From the NCBI RefSeq assembly GCF_002797435.1, contig NZ_PGEN01000001.1, forward strand, positions 4,090,501 through 4,154,500: 64,000 bases of DNA. Reading direction: 5' to 3'. Under the pieces are notes generated by a model. The model did not search any database. It was given only the letters and a program-made list of their open reading frames with translations, and was not told the DNA's origin. How positions within the stretch are numbered: the stretch's first letter is position 1; each line of letters begins with the position of its first letter. This DNA comes from Sphingomonas koreensis (GTDB taxonomy: Bacteria; Pseudomonadota; Alphaproteobacteria; Sphingomonadales; Sphingomonadaceae). Both the position numbers and the translations under genes were made by a program. Below are positions 36,720 to 45,597 of the stretch, in pieces.

Positions 36720-36824
36720 CACGATCCTCCAGTGGTTTCGTGTCTGTAACCACCGTGAAGCAAATCGGTTTCCACCGTCAATGCAGGATGGCTGGCGGGA
36801 AGGGCGGCGCAGCGCCGCCGCCGT

Positions 36825-38276
36825 TCATCTGAACGGCGGCTCGTTGAACGCGCGCAGCTTGCGCGAATGAAGCTTGGCGCCCTCGCGGCGGAGCTGTTCG
36901 CACGCCTCGATCCCGATCTTGAGATGCTCGGCGATCGCGCGTTCGTAGAAGCGGTTGGCCTGGCCGGGCAGCTTGAGCTCGCCGTGAAGCGGCTTGTCCG
37001 AGACGCAGAGCAGGGTGCCGTAGGGGACGCGGAAGCGATAGCCCTGAGCGGCAAGCGTCGCGCTCTCCATGTCCACGCCGACGGCACGGCTCAATGAGAA
37101 GCGCAGCGCCGAGCGCGAGAAGCGCAATTCCCAGTTGCGATCGTCGGTAGTGACGATCGTGCCGGTGCGCAGGCGGCGCTTGAGTTCCTCGCCCGACTGG
37201 CCCGAAACGACTTCGGCGGCACGTGCAAGGGCCTGCTGGACCTCGGCAATGGCGGGGACGGGGATTTCGGGCGGCAGCACATCATCAAGGACGTGATCGT
37301 CGCGCAGATAGGCGTGAGCGAGGACATAGTCCCCGATCCGCTGGCTGGGTCGCAGGCCGCCGCAATGGCCGATCATCATCCATGCCTCGGGCCGCAACAC
37401 TGCGAGGTGATCGGTGATCGTCTTCGCGTTGGACGGCCCGACGCCGATATTGACCAGCGTGATGCCGGTGCCATCCTCGGCCATCAGATGCCAGGCGGGC
37501 ATCTGGTGCCGGCGCCAGGCGCCGTCGGTGAGCAGCGTTTCAGGGTCGTCGCCCGCACGGATGACGATGCCGCCGGGACCGGAAACGCCGGTGAAGCGGC
37601 TGTCCTCTCCAGCCTCGTTCGCGCCCAGCTGCGCGCATGCCCAGCGAACGAATTCATCGACATAGCGATGATAGTTGGTGAACAATATGTACTGCTGGCT
37701 GTGCTCCGATGGGGTGCCGGTATAGTGGCGCAGTCGGGCGAGGCTGAAGTCGGTGCGCAGCCCGTCGAACAGTGCGAGCGGGCGGGTCTGGTCCAGACTG
37801 ATCCAGGTGCCGTCGGCGATCTCGTCGCCGATATGCGCCAGCTCGGTCGCGGGGAAGTGGCGCGCCAGCTCCAGCGCCGAGACCTCGTCCAGCCGCAGCG
37901 CATGGCCGGGATCGAGAACATAGGGGAAGGGGATCTCCTGTCGGCCGGGAACCGCGGTCACCTCGACGTCATAGTCCTCGATCAGCAGGGTGAGCTGTTC
38001 GACCAGATAGTCGGCGAACATTGCCGGCTTGGTCACGCTGATGGCGTAGTCGCCAGGCGTGACGAGGCGGCCGAAGCTGCGCGCCGGCGTCGGGCGATCG
38101 ACTTCGTTGCGGTAGCTGACGCGAATCTCGGGATAGGCGAAGCTGCCGTCCTTGCGGCGCGCCGGATCCGGCGGAGTACCCTGTGTCAGATAAAGAGTAA
38201 GGGCGTCTTGAAGGCGGGTGACGGACGCTGTGTAAAGCCGATCCAGTTCGGCGACGATGTTTTCTGCTGTTGTCAT
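36825..38276 (-). CDS. amn: AMP nucleosidase
   Basis: 483 aa, usual length. An N-terminal regulatory domain is followed by a nucleoside phosphorylase-like domain with GITLVNIGVGPSNAKTITDHLAVL, MMIGHCGGLRPSQRIGDYVLAHAY and VGVDMESATLAAQGYRF. It cleaves AMP to adenine and ribose 5-phosphate, helping to adjust the adenylate pool. It is its own unit. Confidence 0.96.
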   Translation of the reverse strand: MTTAENIVAELDRLYTASVTRLQDALTLYLTQGTPPDPARRKDGSFAYPEIRVSYRNEVDRPTPARSFGRLVTPGDYAISVTKPAMFADYLVEQLTLLIEDYDVEVTAVPGRQEIPFPYVLDPGHALRLDEVSALELARHFPATELAHIGDEIADGTWISLDQTRPLALFDGLRTDFSLARLRHYTGTPSEHSQQYILFTNYHRYVDEFVRWACAQLGANEAGEDSRFTGVSGPGGIVIRAGDDPETLLTDGAWRRHQMPAWHLMAEDGTGITLVNIGVGPSNAKTITDHLAVLRPEAWMMIGHCGGLRPSQRIGDYVLAHAYLRDDHVLDDVLPPEIPVPAIAEVQQALARAAEVVSGQSGEELKRRLRTGTIVTTDDRNWELRFSRSALRFSLSRAVGVDMESATLAAQGYRFRVPYGTLLCVSDKPLHGELKLPGQANRFYERAIAEHLKIGIEACEQLRREGAKLHSRKLRAFNEPPFR

Positions 38277-38378
38277 CTTCCACGGCTAATGCGCCAGGAT
38301 GACATTAGCAAGACTGGCGCGCGCCGGGAATGTGACGCGCGGGCAGAACCCGCGCGCCCAGCCGAGTTTTAGACCGGC

Positions 38379-38618
38379 TTACTTGGCGTCTTCTTTCTCG
38401 CGGAGTTTGCTGATGCCATAGGCAGCGCCCGCGACTGCAGCCGCCGCCCCGGCCGCCACTGCTGCGGTAGCCGCCGGATGCTTCTTCGCGGTCTCGATCG
38501 CGCTGTTCACAGCCTCGGTCACCGCTTCGCGGGCATCGGCGAGCGCATCCCTGGTCCGGTCGAGCAACTTTTCTTCGGCTTCGATCTCAAGCACAGGCGG
38601 CGTGGTCTCTTCCATCAT
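38379..38618 (-). CDS. Small helical membrane-anchored protein
   Basis: 79 aa. N-terminal acidic amphipathic helix (EAEEKLLDRTRDALADAREAV) is followed by KKHPAATAAVAAGAAAAVAGAAYGISKL, a weak membrane helix of the type seen in DUF883/ElaB-like ribosome-associated proteins. Similar in build to the Ala/Lys-rich protein at 36207. Adjacent ATG codons; the first with AAGGAG 7 nt upstream was chosen. Confidence 0.65.
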   Translation of the reverse strand: MMEETTPPVLEIEAEEKLLDRTRDALADAREAVTEAVNSAIETAKKHPAATAAVAAGAAAAVAGAAYGISKLREKEDAK

Positions 38619-38723
38619 CACGCGTCTCCTTTCCACCGAAAGAACCGATTGCGGGCGCGGCGGTTCCCCCCGGCCGAGGGGACCGTCGCGCCCGCGAAAC
38701 GTTTCAGGCGATCGTGAACGCGA

Positions 38724-39203
38724 TCAGAGATTGTCGAGCAGATACTCGGCCGAGCTGACCTTGAACTCGCCGGGCGCCTCGACGTGAAGCTGCTCGACGA
38801 CGCCGTCATTGACGAGCATCGAGAAGCGCTGGCCGCGGGTGCCGAGGCCGAACTTGCTGCCGTCCATTTCCAGGCCGACCGCCTTGGCGAACTCGCCATT
38901 GCCGTCGGCGAGCATTGCGATGTCGCCGGCATCGGCGCTCTTGCCCCAGGCGCCCATCACGAACGCATCGTTGACCGCGGTGCAGGCGATCTCGTCCACG
39001 CCCTTGGCCTTGAGCTCGGCCGCCTTCTCGACATAGCCGGGCAGGTGGCGCGCCGAGCAGGTGGGGGTGAAGGCACCGGGTACGGAGAAGAGCGCGACCT
39101 TGCGGCCAGCGAAGAACTCGTCCGAGCTGACCTGTTCCGGGCCGTTCTCGGTGGGCTTGACGAAGGTGGTGCTGGGCACGCGATCGCCGACTTGGATGGT
39201 CAT
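38724..39203 (-). CDS. Peroxiredoxin of the Prx5 (AhpE/PMP20-like) group
   Basis: 159 aa thiol peroxidase. The peroxidatic site is PGAFTPTCS with Cys49, Thr46 supporting it. FMGAW-type segment AFVMGAWGKSADAGDI and RFSMLVNDGVVEQLHVE follow the Prx5 pattern. It reduces H2O2 and organic peroxides using glutaredoxin or thioredoxin. The ATG at 39203 is preceded by AGGAG at about 7 nt; an upstream start is in a frame without such a site. Confidence 0.93.
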   Translation of the reverse strand: MTIQVGDRVPSTTFVKPTENGPEQVSSDEFFAGRKVALFSVPGAFTPTCSARHLPGYVEKAAELKAKGVDEIACTAVNDAFVMGAWGKSADAGDIAMLADGNGEFAKAVGLEMDGSKFGLGTRGQRFSMLVNDGVVEQLHVEAPGEFKVSSAEYLLDNL

Positions 39204-39311
39204 GCTGAATCTCCTCTCGCGCCGCGACATGCGGGCCGTGCCTCAATTGGCGCACGGCGCGGCTTTTTCAAGCGTGGCGGAGCCGATCGGCTGCCGATAT
39301 GTTGAGCGGAT

Positions 39312-39872
39312 ATGGAGTCCTCAGCGTATCTTGTCGGCCAGATCCTGCTCGCATTGCCCGGGATCGGCGACCCGCGGTTCGAGCGCGCGGTGATCGCGAT
39401 GTGCGCGCATGATGAGCATGGCGCATTGGGCATCGGCATTGGCCAGACGGTATCGGGCCTGGGGTTGCACGAACTGCTCCAGCAATTCGAGATCGATCCG
39501 GGCGAGGCTCCCGACGCGCCGGTGCATTTCGGCGGGCCGGTCGAACCGCAGCGCGGTTTCGTGCTCCACTCGCCCGACTGGGGCGGGCAGGACACGGTCG
39601 ATGTCGCCGGGCGCTGGGCGCTGTCGGGCACGATCGACGTGTTGCGTGCGATTGCCGAAGGCAAGGGGCCGTCGCACTGGCTGGTCGCCTTGGGCTATGC
39701 TGGCTGGGGCGAGGGGCAGCTGGACGAGGAAATGACTCGCCACGGCTGGTTCAACGTGCCGGGTGCGATCGATCTGCTCTATGACGTCGATGTCTATCGG
39801 CGCTGGGAGCAGGGGTTCGCGCGCGAAGGGATCGATCCTCGGCTGCTCGCGCCGGTCACCGGCACCGCCTAG
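39312..39872 (+). CDS. YqgE/AlgH family protein
   Basis: 186 aa. LVGQILLALPGIGDPRFERAVIAMCAHDEHGALGIGIG and VHFGGPVEPQRGFVLHS and LGYAGWGEGQLDEEM are the conserved stretches of the family. Its molecular role is unsettled; in other bacteria it has been linked to alginate and to general transcription. It overlaps the convergent WYL gene by 4 nt. Confidence 0.9.
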   Translation: MESSAYLVGQILLALPGIGDPRFERAVIAMCAHDEHGALGIGIGQTVSGLGLHELLQQFEIDPGEAPDAPVHFGGPVEPQRGFVLHSPDWGGQDTVDVAGRWALSGTIDVLRAIAEGKGPSHWLVALGYAGWGEGQLDEEMTRHGWFNVPGAIDLLYDVDVYRRWEQGFAREGIDPRLLAPVTGTA

Positions 39873-40834
39873 CTTGCGTACCGCGCGGCGAGGGTTGCTG
39901 CGGCATCACACATTGCGTCGCGCAGACCGGGCGGCGCCAGCACTTCGGTCTCGATCCCCAGCTTGAGCAACTCGCGCACGGCGTGGTCGATGGTCTCGAC
40001 CGGGATCGTCGCCTGCACCCAGCCGTCGGCACCGGGCGCAGATGCGGTCCGGCGCGCCATCTCGACCGCGGCTGCGGCAAGGACGGGCAGCCGCTCCATG
40101 CCCAGCGGCGAAAGACGGATCGTCGCGGTTCCTTGATACAGACTCGCCTCGAACGCGCGGACGCTGGCGGTCCAGTGCGCGGCAAGGTCGAAATCGGCGG
40201 GACGTTCGAACTGCTCGCCGGTCAGGTCGAGCGCGCGGATCGCATCGACGCGGTAGGTCCGCGGCACCGAGCGGCCGGCAGCGACGAGATACCAGATGCC
40301 GCCCTTGAGGACGAGGCCCAGCGGGGAGAGGGTGCGCTCGGTCGTGGCGTTCCAGCTTTCATACTGCACCTGGATGCGTTCGGCTCCCCATACCGCAGCG
40401 GCGAGCCGGGGCAGGAAGGCGATGTCGCTCGCCGTGCGATACCAGTCGATCGGATCGAGGTGGAAGCGGGCTGCGACGCGCGAGGCGTCGGCGCGGCGGG
40501 CGGAGGGAAGCGCGGCCAGCAGCTTCAGCCGCGCGGCTGCGGTGGATTCGCCGAGACCCAGCTCGGCCGCCGGGCCCTCGAGCCCGGAGAGGAACAGCGA
40601 CTCCGCCTCGGCCGGGGTCATGCCGGTCAGCCGCGTCGTATAGCCTTCGAGCAGCTGAAACCCGCCCTCGCGCCCGCGATCGGCATAGACCGGAACGCCC
40701 GAGGCGCTGAGATCATCGATGTCGCGATAGATGGTGCGGACCGAAACCTCGAACTCGTCCGCCAGCGTCTGCGCGGTCATTCGGCCGCGGGCCTGCAGCA
40801 GCAAAAGGATCGAAACGAGGCGGCTCGCGCGCAT
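39869..40834 (-). CDS. WYL-domain transcriptional regulator (YafY type)
   Basis: 321 aa. N-terminal winged helix (residues 1-60, MTAQTLADEFEVSVRTIYRDIDDLSASGVPV) followed by the WYL domain (WYLVAAGRSVPRTYRVDAIRAL). The C-terminal WCX part is present. WYL proteins sense ligands or nucleic-acid products. It is divergent from the small Tat-type exported protein gene with a 21-nt palindrome between them. Confidence 0.92.
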   Translation of the reverse strand: MRASRLVSILLLLQARGRMTAQTLADEFEVSVRTIYRDIDDLSASGVPVYADRGREGGFQLLEGYTTRLTGMTPAEAESLFLSGLEGPAAELGLGESTAAARLKLLAALPSARRADASRVAARFHLDPIDWYRTASDIAFLPRLAAAVWGAERIQVQYESWNATTERTLSPLGLVLKGGIWYLVAAGRSVPRTYRVDAIRALDLTGEQFERPADFDLAAHWTASVRAFEASLYQGTATIRLSPLGMERLPVLAAAAVEMARRTASAPGADGWVQATIPVETIDHAVRELLKLGIETEVLAPPGLRDAMCDAAATLAARYAS

Positions 40835-40854
40835 TTCGAACGTGTATCAGGAAT

Positions 40855-40875
40855 AGCTGACAAAAGATGTCAGCT
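40855..40875. promoter_or_regulatory. Probable operator, AGCTGACA-AAAGA-TGTCAGCT
   Basis: Perfect inverted repeat of two 8-bp arms with a 5-nt spacer in the 89-nt gap between the WYL regulator and the divergent gene. Location and symmetry fit a dimer-bound site of the WYL regulator. Confidence 0.6.
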
Positions 40876-40923
40876 TTAGGGGCGCAATGTCCGGCCGCAC
40901 GCAATCGACCGGAGATACACGCT

Positions 40924-41511
40924 ATGCATATGCCGACTCTCGAAACGCGCCGCAGTGCGCTTGTCCAGGCATTGGGGCTCGCCGCGGCCGGCGGACTGCT
41001 GGTTCAGGGTTTTCGCGCCGATGCGGCAGGGCCGGCATCGAAAGGTCCGGAATCGGATTGGGCCTGGCTCGCCGGAAGCTGGAAGGTGCGGCACCGCCGG
41101 CTCAAGTCGCGGCTGACTGGCAGTACCGAATGGCAGGAGTTCGACGGCACCTGCGTCAATTGGCCGCTGATGGGCGGCGCCGCGAATGTCGATGACAATG
41201 TGATCGAGCTGCCCGCGGGCGACTATCGCGGGGTCAGCGTGCGCTGCTTCAATCCGGAGACCCGCAAATGGGGAATCTGGTGGATCGATTCCCGTTATGC
41301 CCGGATGGAGCCGCCGGTCTGGGGCGAGTTCCGGGACGGGGTCGGCACCTTCATGGGCGCGGACACGCATGAGGGCATCCCGGTAACGGCGATGTTCCGC
41401 TGGTCCGCGATCACCGCGACCTCCGCGCATTGGGAGCAGGCTTTCTCTACCGACGGCGGCAAAAGCTGGGAGAGCAACTGGCACATGGATTTCACCCGCG
41501 TCGCGGCGTGA
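40924..41511 (+). CDS. Exported protein of unknown function, divergent from WYL regulator
   Basis: 195 aa with a twin-arginine-like N-terminus (RRSALVQALGLAAAGGLLVQG) and a body rich in Trp (WAWLAGSWKVRHRRLK, WEQAFSTDGGKSWESNW) reminiscent of the DUF1579-like lipocalin-type families. The first of two possible starts was used. It may be the target of the neighbouring regulator. Confidence 0.7.
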   Translation: MHMPTLETRRSALVQALGLAAAGGLLVQGFRADAAGPASKGPESDWAWLAGSWKVRHRRLKSRLTGSTEWQEFDGTCVNWPLMGGAANVDDNVIELPAGDYRGVSVRCFNPETRKWGIWWIDSRYARMEPPVWGEFRDGVGTFMGADTHEGIPVTAMFRWSAITATSAHWEQAFSTDGGKSWESNWHMDFTRVAA

Positions 41512-41546
41512 ATCGCACGCGGTTCGCCAGTCGGCGCGAATGGCAT

Positions 41547-41562
41547 ATAAAGATATCTTTAT
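41547..41562. promoter_or_regulatory. Palindrome ATAAAGATATCTTTAT upstream of ahcY
   Basis: A perfect 16-bp palindrome just ahead of the putative -35 region. Symmetry and location suggest a repressor operator, for example an ArsR-type regulator of SAH recycling; the regulator itself is not in the window. Confidence 0.5.
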
Positions 41563-41569
41563 GTTTCAT

Positions 41570-41598
41570 TTGCGCTGACGCGGCTTATTCGCTAGGGG
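41570..41598 (+). promoter_or_regulatory. Candidate ahcY promoter
   Basis: TTGCGC (41570-41575), 17 nt and TAGGGG (41593-41598) match the pattern seen upstream of lepA and trxA. Confidence 0.35.
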
Positions 41599-41601
41599 CG
41601 C

Positions 41602-41644
41602 GGTGATGCCGCCGGGATTCCCGGCGCCAGGAAGATTCATCACC
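41602..41644 (+). promoter_or_regulatory. Possible structured 5' leader of ahcY
   Basis: GGTGATG ... CATCACC form an outer stem around a GC hairpin (GCCGGG-ATT-CCCGGC, 41611-41625). It resembles a small regulatory element but does not match a known SAM or SAH riboswitch consensus that I can recall. Confidence 0.35.
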
Positions 41645-41655
41645 GGAGAACCAGC

Positions 41656-43071
41656 GTGGCCACCGTGCTCGAAAAAACCGACTACGTCGTCAAGGATATC
41701 TCGCTCGCCGATTTCGGCCGCGCCGAGATGAACATCGCCGAGACCGAAATGCCCGGCCTGATGGCGCTGCGTGCCGAGTTTGGTGCCTCGCAGCCGCTGA
41801 AGGGCGCGCGCATCACCGGCTCGCTGCACATGACGATCCAGACCGCGGTGCTGATCGAGACGCTGACCGCGCTCGGCGCGCAGGTCCGCTGGGCGACGTG
41901 CAACATCTTCTCGACCCAGGATCATGCCGCCGCCGCAATCGCTGCGTCGGGCGTTCCGGTGTTCGCGGTGAAGGGCGAGAGCCTGGCCGAATATTGGGAC
42001 TATGTCGGCGACATCTTCAGCTGGGACGGCGAGGTCGAAGGCCAGACCTGCAACATGATCCTCGACGATGGCGGCGACGCCACGATGTTCGCGCTGTGGG
42101 GCGCGAAGCTCGAGGCCGGGCACACCATGCCTGAGCCCGAGAACGAGGAAGAGGTCGAGATGCAGCGCGCGCTGAAGGCGTTCATCGCCAAGCGTCCGGG
42201 CTACCTCACCGAGACCGTCAAGAACATCAAGGGCGTGTCGGAAGAGACCACGACCGGCGTGCATCGGCTTTATGCGATCGCGAAGAAGGGCGAGTTGCCC
42301 TTCCCGGCGATCAACGTCAACGACAGCGTCACCAAGTCGAAGTTCGACAACCTCTACGGCTGCAAGGAATCGCTGGTCGATGCGATCCGCCGCGGCACCG
42401 ACGTGATGCTGGCCGGCAAGGTCGCCTGCGTCGCCGGCTTCGGCGATGTCGGCAAGGGCTCGGCCCAGTCGCTGCGCAACGGCGGTGCGCGCGTCCTCGT
42501 CACCGAAATCGATCCGATCTGCGCGCTGCAGGCAGCGATGGAGGGCTTTGAGGTCGTGACGATGGAAGAGGCCGTCGAGCGCGCCGACATCTTCTGCACC
42601 GCGACCGGCAATGCCGATGTGATCACCGCGGAGCACATGAAGGGCATGAAGAACATGGCCATCGTGTGTAACATCGGACACTTCGACAGCGAGATCCAGA
42701 TCGCCGCCCTGTCGAACTACAAGTGGACCGAAGTGAAGCCGCAGGTCGACCTGGTCGAGTTTCCGGACGGCAAGCAGATCATCATCCTGTCGAAGGGCCG
42801 CCTGGTGAACCTCGGCAACGCGACCGGCCACCCGTCGTTCGTGATGTCCTCGTCCTTCACCAACCAGGTGCTGGCGCAGATCGAACTGTGGACCAAGGGC
42901 AGCGAGTACGCGAACGACGTGTTCGTCCTTCCGAAGCATCTCGACGAGAAGGTTGCCGAGCTGCACCTCGAGAAGCTGGGCGTGAAGCTGACCAAGCTCA
43001 GCCAGAAGCAGGCCGACTATATCGGCGTGCCGGTTGACGGTCCGTTCAAGCCGGATCACTACCGCTACTGA
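41656..43071 (+). CDS. ahcY: Adenosylhomocysteinase
   Basis: 471 aa, full length. N-terminal substrate domain ([22 protein letters not shown]), NAD-binding [20 protein letters not shown], and the C-terminal [43 protein letters not shown]. It hydrolyses S-adenosylhomocysteine to homocysteine and adenosine. A GTG start at 41656 with GGAG about 9 nt upstream was used. Confidence 0.97.
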   Translation: MATVLEKTDYVVKDISLADFGRAEMNIAETEMPGLMALRAEFGASQPLKGARITGSLHMTIQTAVLIETLTALGAQVRWATCNIFSTQDHAAAAIAASGVPVFAVKGESLAEYWDYVGDIFSWDGEVEGQTCNMILDDGGDATMFALWGAKLEAGHTMPEPENEEEVEMQRALKAFIAKRPGYLTETVKNIKGVSEETTTGVHRLYAIAKKGELPFPAINVNDSVTKSKFDNLYGCKESLVDAIRRGTDVMLAGKVACVAGFGDVGKGSAQSLRNGGARVLVTEIDPICALQAAMEGFEVVTMEEAVERADIFCTATGNADVITAEHMKGMKNMAIVCNIGHFDSEIQIAALSNYKWTEVKPQVDLVEFPDGKQIIILSKGRLVNLGNATGHPSFVMSSSFTNQVLAQIELWTKGSEYANDVFVLPKHLDEKVAELHLEKLGVKLTKLSQKQADYIGVPVDGPFKPDHYRY

Positions 43072-43094
43072 GATCGGCGCAAGCCGAACGAGAG

Positions 43095-43124
43095 GGGCGC
43101 GTCCAGCGATGGACGCGCCCTTTT
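43095..43124 (+). terminator. Rho-independent terminator of ahcY
   Basis: Perfect 11-bp stem (GGGCGCGTCCA / TGGACGCGCCC), loop GCGA, then TTTT; 23 nt after the ahcY stop and before the convergent sulfotransferase stop. Confidence 0.85.
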
Positions 43125-43128
43125 CATG

Positions 43129-44697
43129 TCAGCTGGCGAGCGGGCCGAGTACGTCGCGCAACGGATCCAGCCATTGCGAATAGGGCTTCCAAATGTTCAT
43201 TCCCTCGCGGTTGAGCGGACGGCGCACCTGTTCGCTGCTCGGCGTGCGCACGACGCGATCGAGACGGTGGAAGTCGAGCAGCGCGGGATCCCAGTCGAGA
43301 CCCAGATAGTTGAGCATCTGCCGCAGGTTCGGCTCGGCATCCTCGACTAGCTGCTCATAGCTTAGGTGATGGATCATGCCCGGCGCGACCTGGTCGAGAT
43401 GCGCCATCAACCGGACATAGTCGGCATAGCATTGACCGATATCGCGAAGCGCGAACGACGAAGCATGGGCGCTCGAGAAGGACTGGGTGAAGTTCGAGAA
43501 GCAGCAATCCATCGGGTTGCGACGGATGTCGACGAAACGGGCGTGTGGTAGGATGCGGCGGATGAAGAGGACATTGCTCCAGTTGTTCGGCAGCTTGTCG
43601 ATGAAGAAGGGGCGGGTGGTCTTTCGGTGCAGCGCGGCACGGCGCAGATACTCCGTGCCCATCGCGGCTGCATAGTCGTCGCTGATACCGGCGATGAGCT
43701 GCGGCACGGTCACGGGGCCGCGGCGCGTCGCCATTTCCATCGCCGAACGGAGGATGGCGGGAATGTAGAGCAGCTCGTCGGTGGGCTCGATCTCCGGATG
43801 GCTGCCCAGCATCTGTTCCAGCAAGGTTGAGCCCGAGCGCGGCAGGCTCACGATGAAGATGGGGGTCGCTTCGCCGACCGGCCGCGTGCCGAGGCGATGC
43901 ATGAAGGCAGAATCGACCCTGCGCTCAACCTCGGTCACCTCGCCGGTAAGCTCGCGGGAGTCATAGCCGATGCTTTCCGCGCGTTGGCTGTTGGCTTCGG
44001 CATAGTGATGGAACGCGTCTTCGAACTGCGACCGGTCATGCAGTGCGCGGGCAAGGGCGAAGTGGAGCGGCGCGCTGTTGCGCACATCGATCGCGATGTC
44101 GATGCCACGGCGAATTTCCACCATATCCTCGTCCGTGAGGATCCGCTGTTTGATACTGGCCAGCCCCCACCAGGCCTCGCCGCACTCGAAATCGATGGTC
44201 GCGGCCTTGCGATAGGCGTCGATGGAATCGGCAACCCGGCCCGCTGCGCGAAGCGCATGGCCGTATGCGATCCAGAAATGCGTGCGGTCGCCGTGCGAGA
44301 CGATCAGTTGCTCGAGCACCGCCAATGCGTCGGCATTGCGGCCGAGCTTGTCGAGGATGAGCGCGCGCGTCGCCGAAAGGGTGGGATCGTCCGTTTCCCG
44401 CTCCAGCTGTTCGAGTATGGCGTTTGCCTCGTCCAGACGCTCCTGCTGGTGGAGGATCGACGCAAGGTTGCGGCGGACCGCGAGGTCGGACGCGCCATTC
44501 GCGATTGCCGAGCGCAGAAAGCTCTCCGCCTGGCCGAGCGCACCCATCTGCAGCGCGATTTCACCGAGTTGGGCAAGGCCGCGAGGTTCGTTCGGATGCC
44601 GGCGGAGATGTTCGATCGCTCGCTGCGCGGCTTGGTCAAGCTGGCCATTGGCGGCGAGATCTGCCGCTTCGCTTAGGAGAGGATAGGCGGTGATCAT
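43129..44697 (-). CDS. TPR-sulfotransferase fusion protein
   Basis: 522 aa. Residues about 1-240 form several TPR-like repeats (pattern GRNADALAVLEQL, GRVADSIDAYRKA). The rest is a sulfotransferase domain with the PAPS P-loop SLPRSGSTLLEQML starting at Ser284 and the 3'-phosphate motif FVDIRRNPMDCCFSNF. Together they suggest transfer of sulfate to a protein or saccharide acceptor bound by TPRs. It follows a second sulfotransferase and a TonB receptor. Confidence 0.92.
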   Translation of the reverse strand: MITAYPLLSEAADLAANGQLDQAAQRAIEHLRRHPNEPRGLAQLGEIALQMGALGQAESFLRSAIANGASDLAVRRNLASILHQQERLDEANAILEQLERETDDPTLSATRALILDKLGRNADALAVLEQLIVSHGDRTHFWIAYGHALRAAGRVADSIDAYRKAATIDFECGEAWWGLASIKQRILTDEDMVEIRRGIDIAIDVRNSAPLHFALARALHDRSQFEDAFHHYAEANSQRAESIGYDSRELTGEVTEVERRVDSAFMHRLGTRPVGEATPIFIVSLPRSGSTLLEQMLGSHPEIEPTDELLYIPAILRSAMEMATRRGPVTVPQLIAGISDDYAAAMGTEYLRRAALHRKTTRPFFIDKLPNNWSNVLFIRRILPHARFVDIRRNPMDCCFSNFTQSFSSAHASSFALRDIGQCYADYVRLMAHLDQVAPGMIHHLSYEQLVEDAEPNLRQMLNYLGLDWDPALLDFHRLDRVVRTPSSEQVRRPLNREGMNIWKPYSQWLDPLRDVLGPLAS

Positions 44698-44725
44698 GGA
44701 ATCGATGCTGGTCCCGATCTTCTGG

Positions 44726-45511
44726 TCATTGATAGCCGAGCAGCGCGCGCAGGCCGGGGGCCTGATAATCGACCAGCGCGCGATGGCGCGGCCCGAGCGT
44801 CTGCGGAAGCTCTTTTGTAATCCCGGTCAGATTTTCGCGCGCGGTGCCGCTTTGCAGCGGATCCGAACCGATCCGGACACGCTCGCGCCAATCTCCGGGA
44901 AGATCGATGCCGCAGGCTTCCAGCAGGTTGCTAAAGAAACTGGCCGCGGCAGGGGCTTCGAGATCGCGCAGACTCGCGCTCAGATCCTCGAACTTCACAA
45001 CATGGGCGCGCGCGCCGAGCCAGGCGGCGGCGTTCATCTCGTAGATGTCGCGGAGCGAAGGGGCCTTACCCGGAAGTCCGAAGATCATCATGGTCAACAG
45101 TTCGTCGATGTTGAGGTCTCCTGACTTCAGACGGTCGACATTGCCGCTAAACTGTTCGGACAGGAAGAAGCGGGCGCGGGCAATCACCCAATCATGGGGG
45201 TCGCGATAGAGCAGGATACGACGTGCGGGCGCCGTCTCGATCGCGGAAGCGTCTGCCAGGAAGAGGTGGCCCCAACTGAGCTTCGGTGCGCGAGGGTCGA
45301 ACGCGTGCCGGTGCTGCTGCAGGTTGGGCCATTGGATGAAATCGGCGGCATATTGCTGTTCGACCGGTACGAACATGCGCACGATGTTGCGCAGCAAATG
45401 ACTGCCACTCTTGGGCACGCTGTTCAGAAAAACGGGCTGGCGGAGTGGCGCTTGGGCGAAGCGGCGATTTTCGGCGTCGAGGGTGTCTGGCTTCACCATA
45501 ACTTCAGGCAT
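44726..45511 (-). CDS. Sulfotransferase-domain protein
   Basis: 261 aa. FLNSVPKSGSHLLRNIV is the PAPS P-loop near the N-terminus; RRILLYRDPHDWVIARARF is the 3'-phosphate site. No TPR repeats. It lies 28 nt upstream of the TPR-sulfotransferase, probably one operon. Substrate unknown. Confidence 0.9.
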   Translation of the reverse strand: MPEVMVKPDTLDAENRRFAQAPLRQPVFLNSVPKSGSHLLRNIVRMFVPVEQQYAADFIQWPNLQQHRHAFDPRAPKLSWGHLFLADASAIETAPARRILLYRDPHDWVIARARFFLSEQFSGNVDRLKSGDLNIDELLTMMIFGLPGKAPSLRDIYEMNAAAWLGARAHVVKFEDLSASLRDLEAPAAASFFSNLLEACGIDLPGDWRERVRIGSDPLQSGTARENLTGITKELPQTLGPRHRALVDYQAPGLRALLGYQ

Positions 45512-45540
45512 GAACGGGACGCTTTCTCAATCCAAGGCAC

Positions 45541-45576
45541 AAAAGAACCGGGCGGCATGTTGCCATGCCGCCCGGT
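45541..45576 (-). terminator. Rho-independent terminator after TonB receptor
   Basis: Perfect 13-bp stem (ACCGGGCGGCATG / CATGCCGCCCGGT), loop of 4 nt, followed on the minus strand by TCTTTT. It separates the receptor from the sulfotransferase genes, although read-through remains possible. Confidence 0.8.
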
Positions 45577-45597
45577 CGATCGGAAGCTTCGATATGC

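Noticed and set aside
41602..41644. SAM or SAH riboswitch upstream of ahcY
   Set aside because: The stem-loop is present but the conserved loop sequences of known SAM-II, SAM/SAH or SAH elements could not be found, so it is listed only as a possible structured leader.
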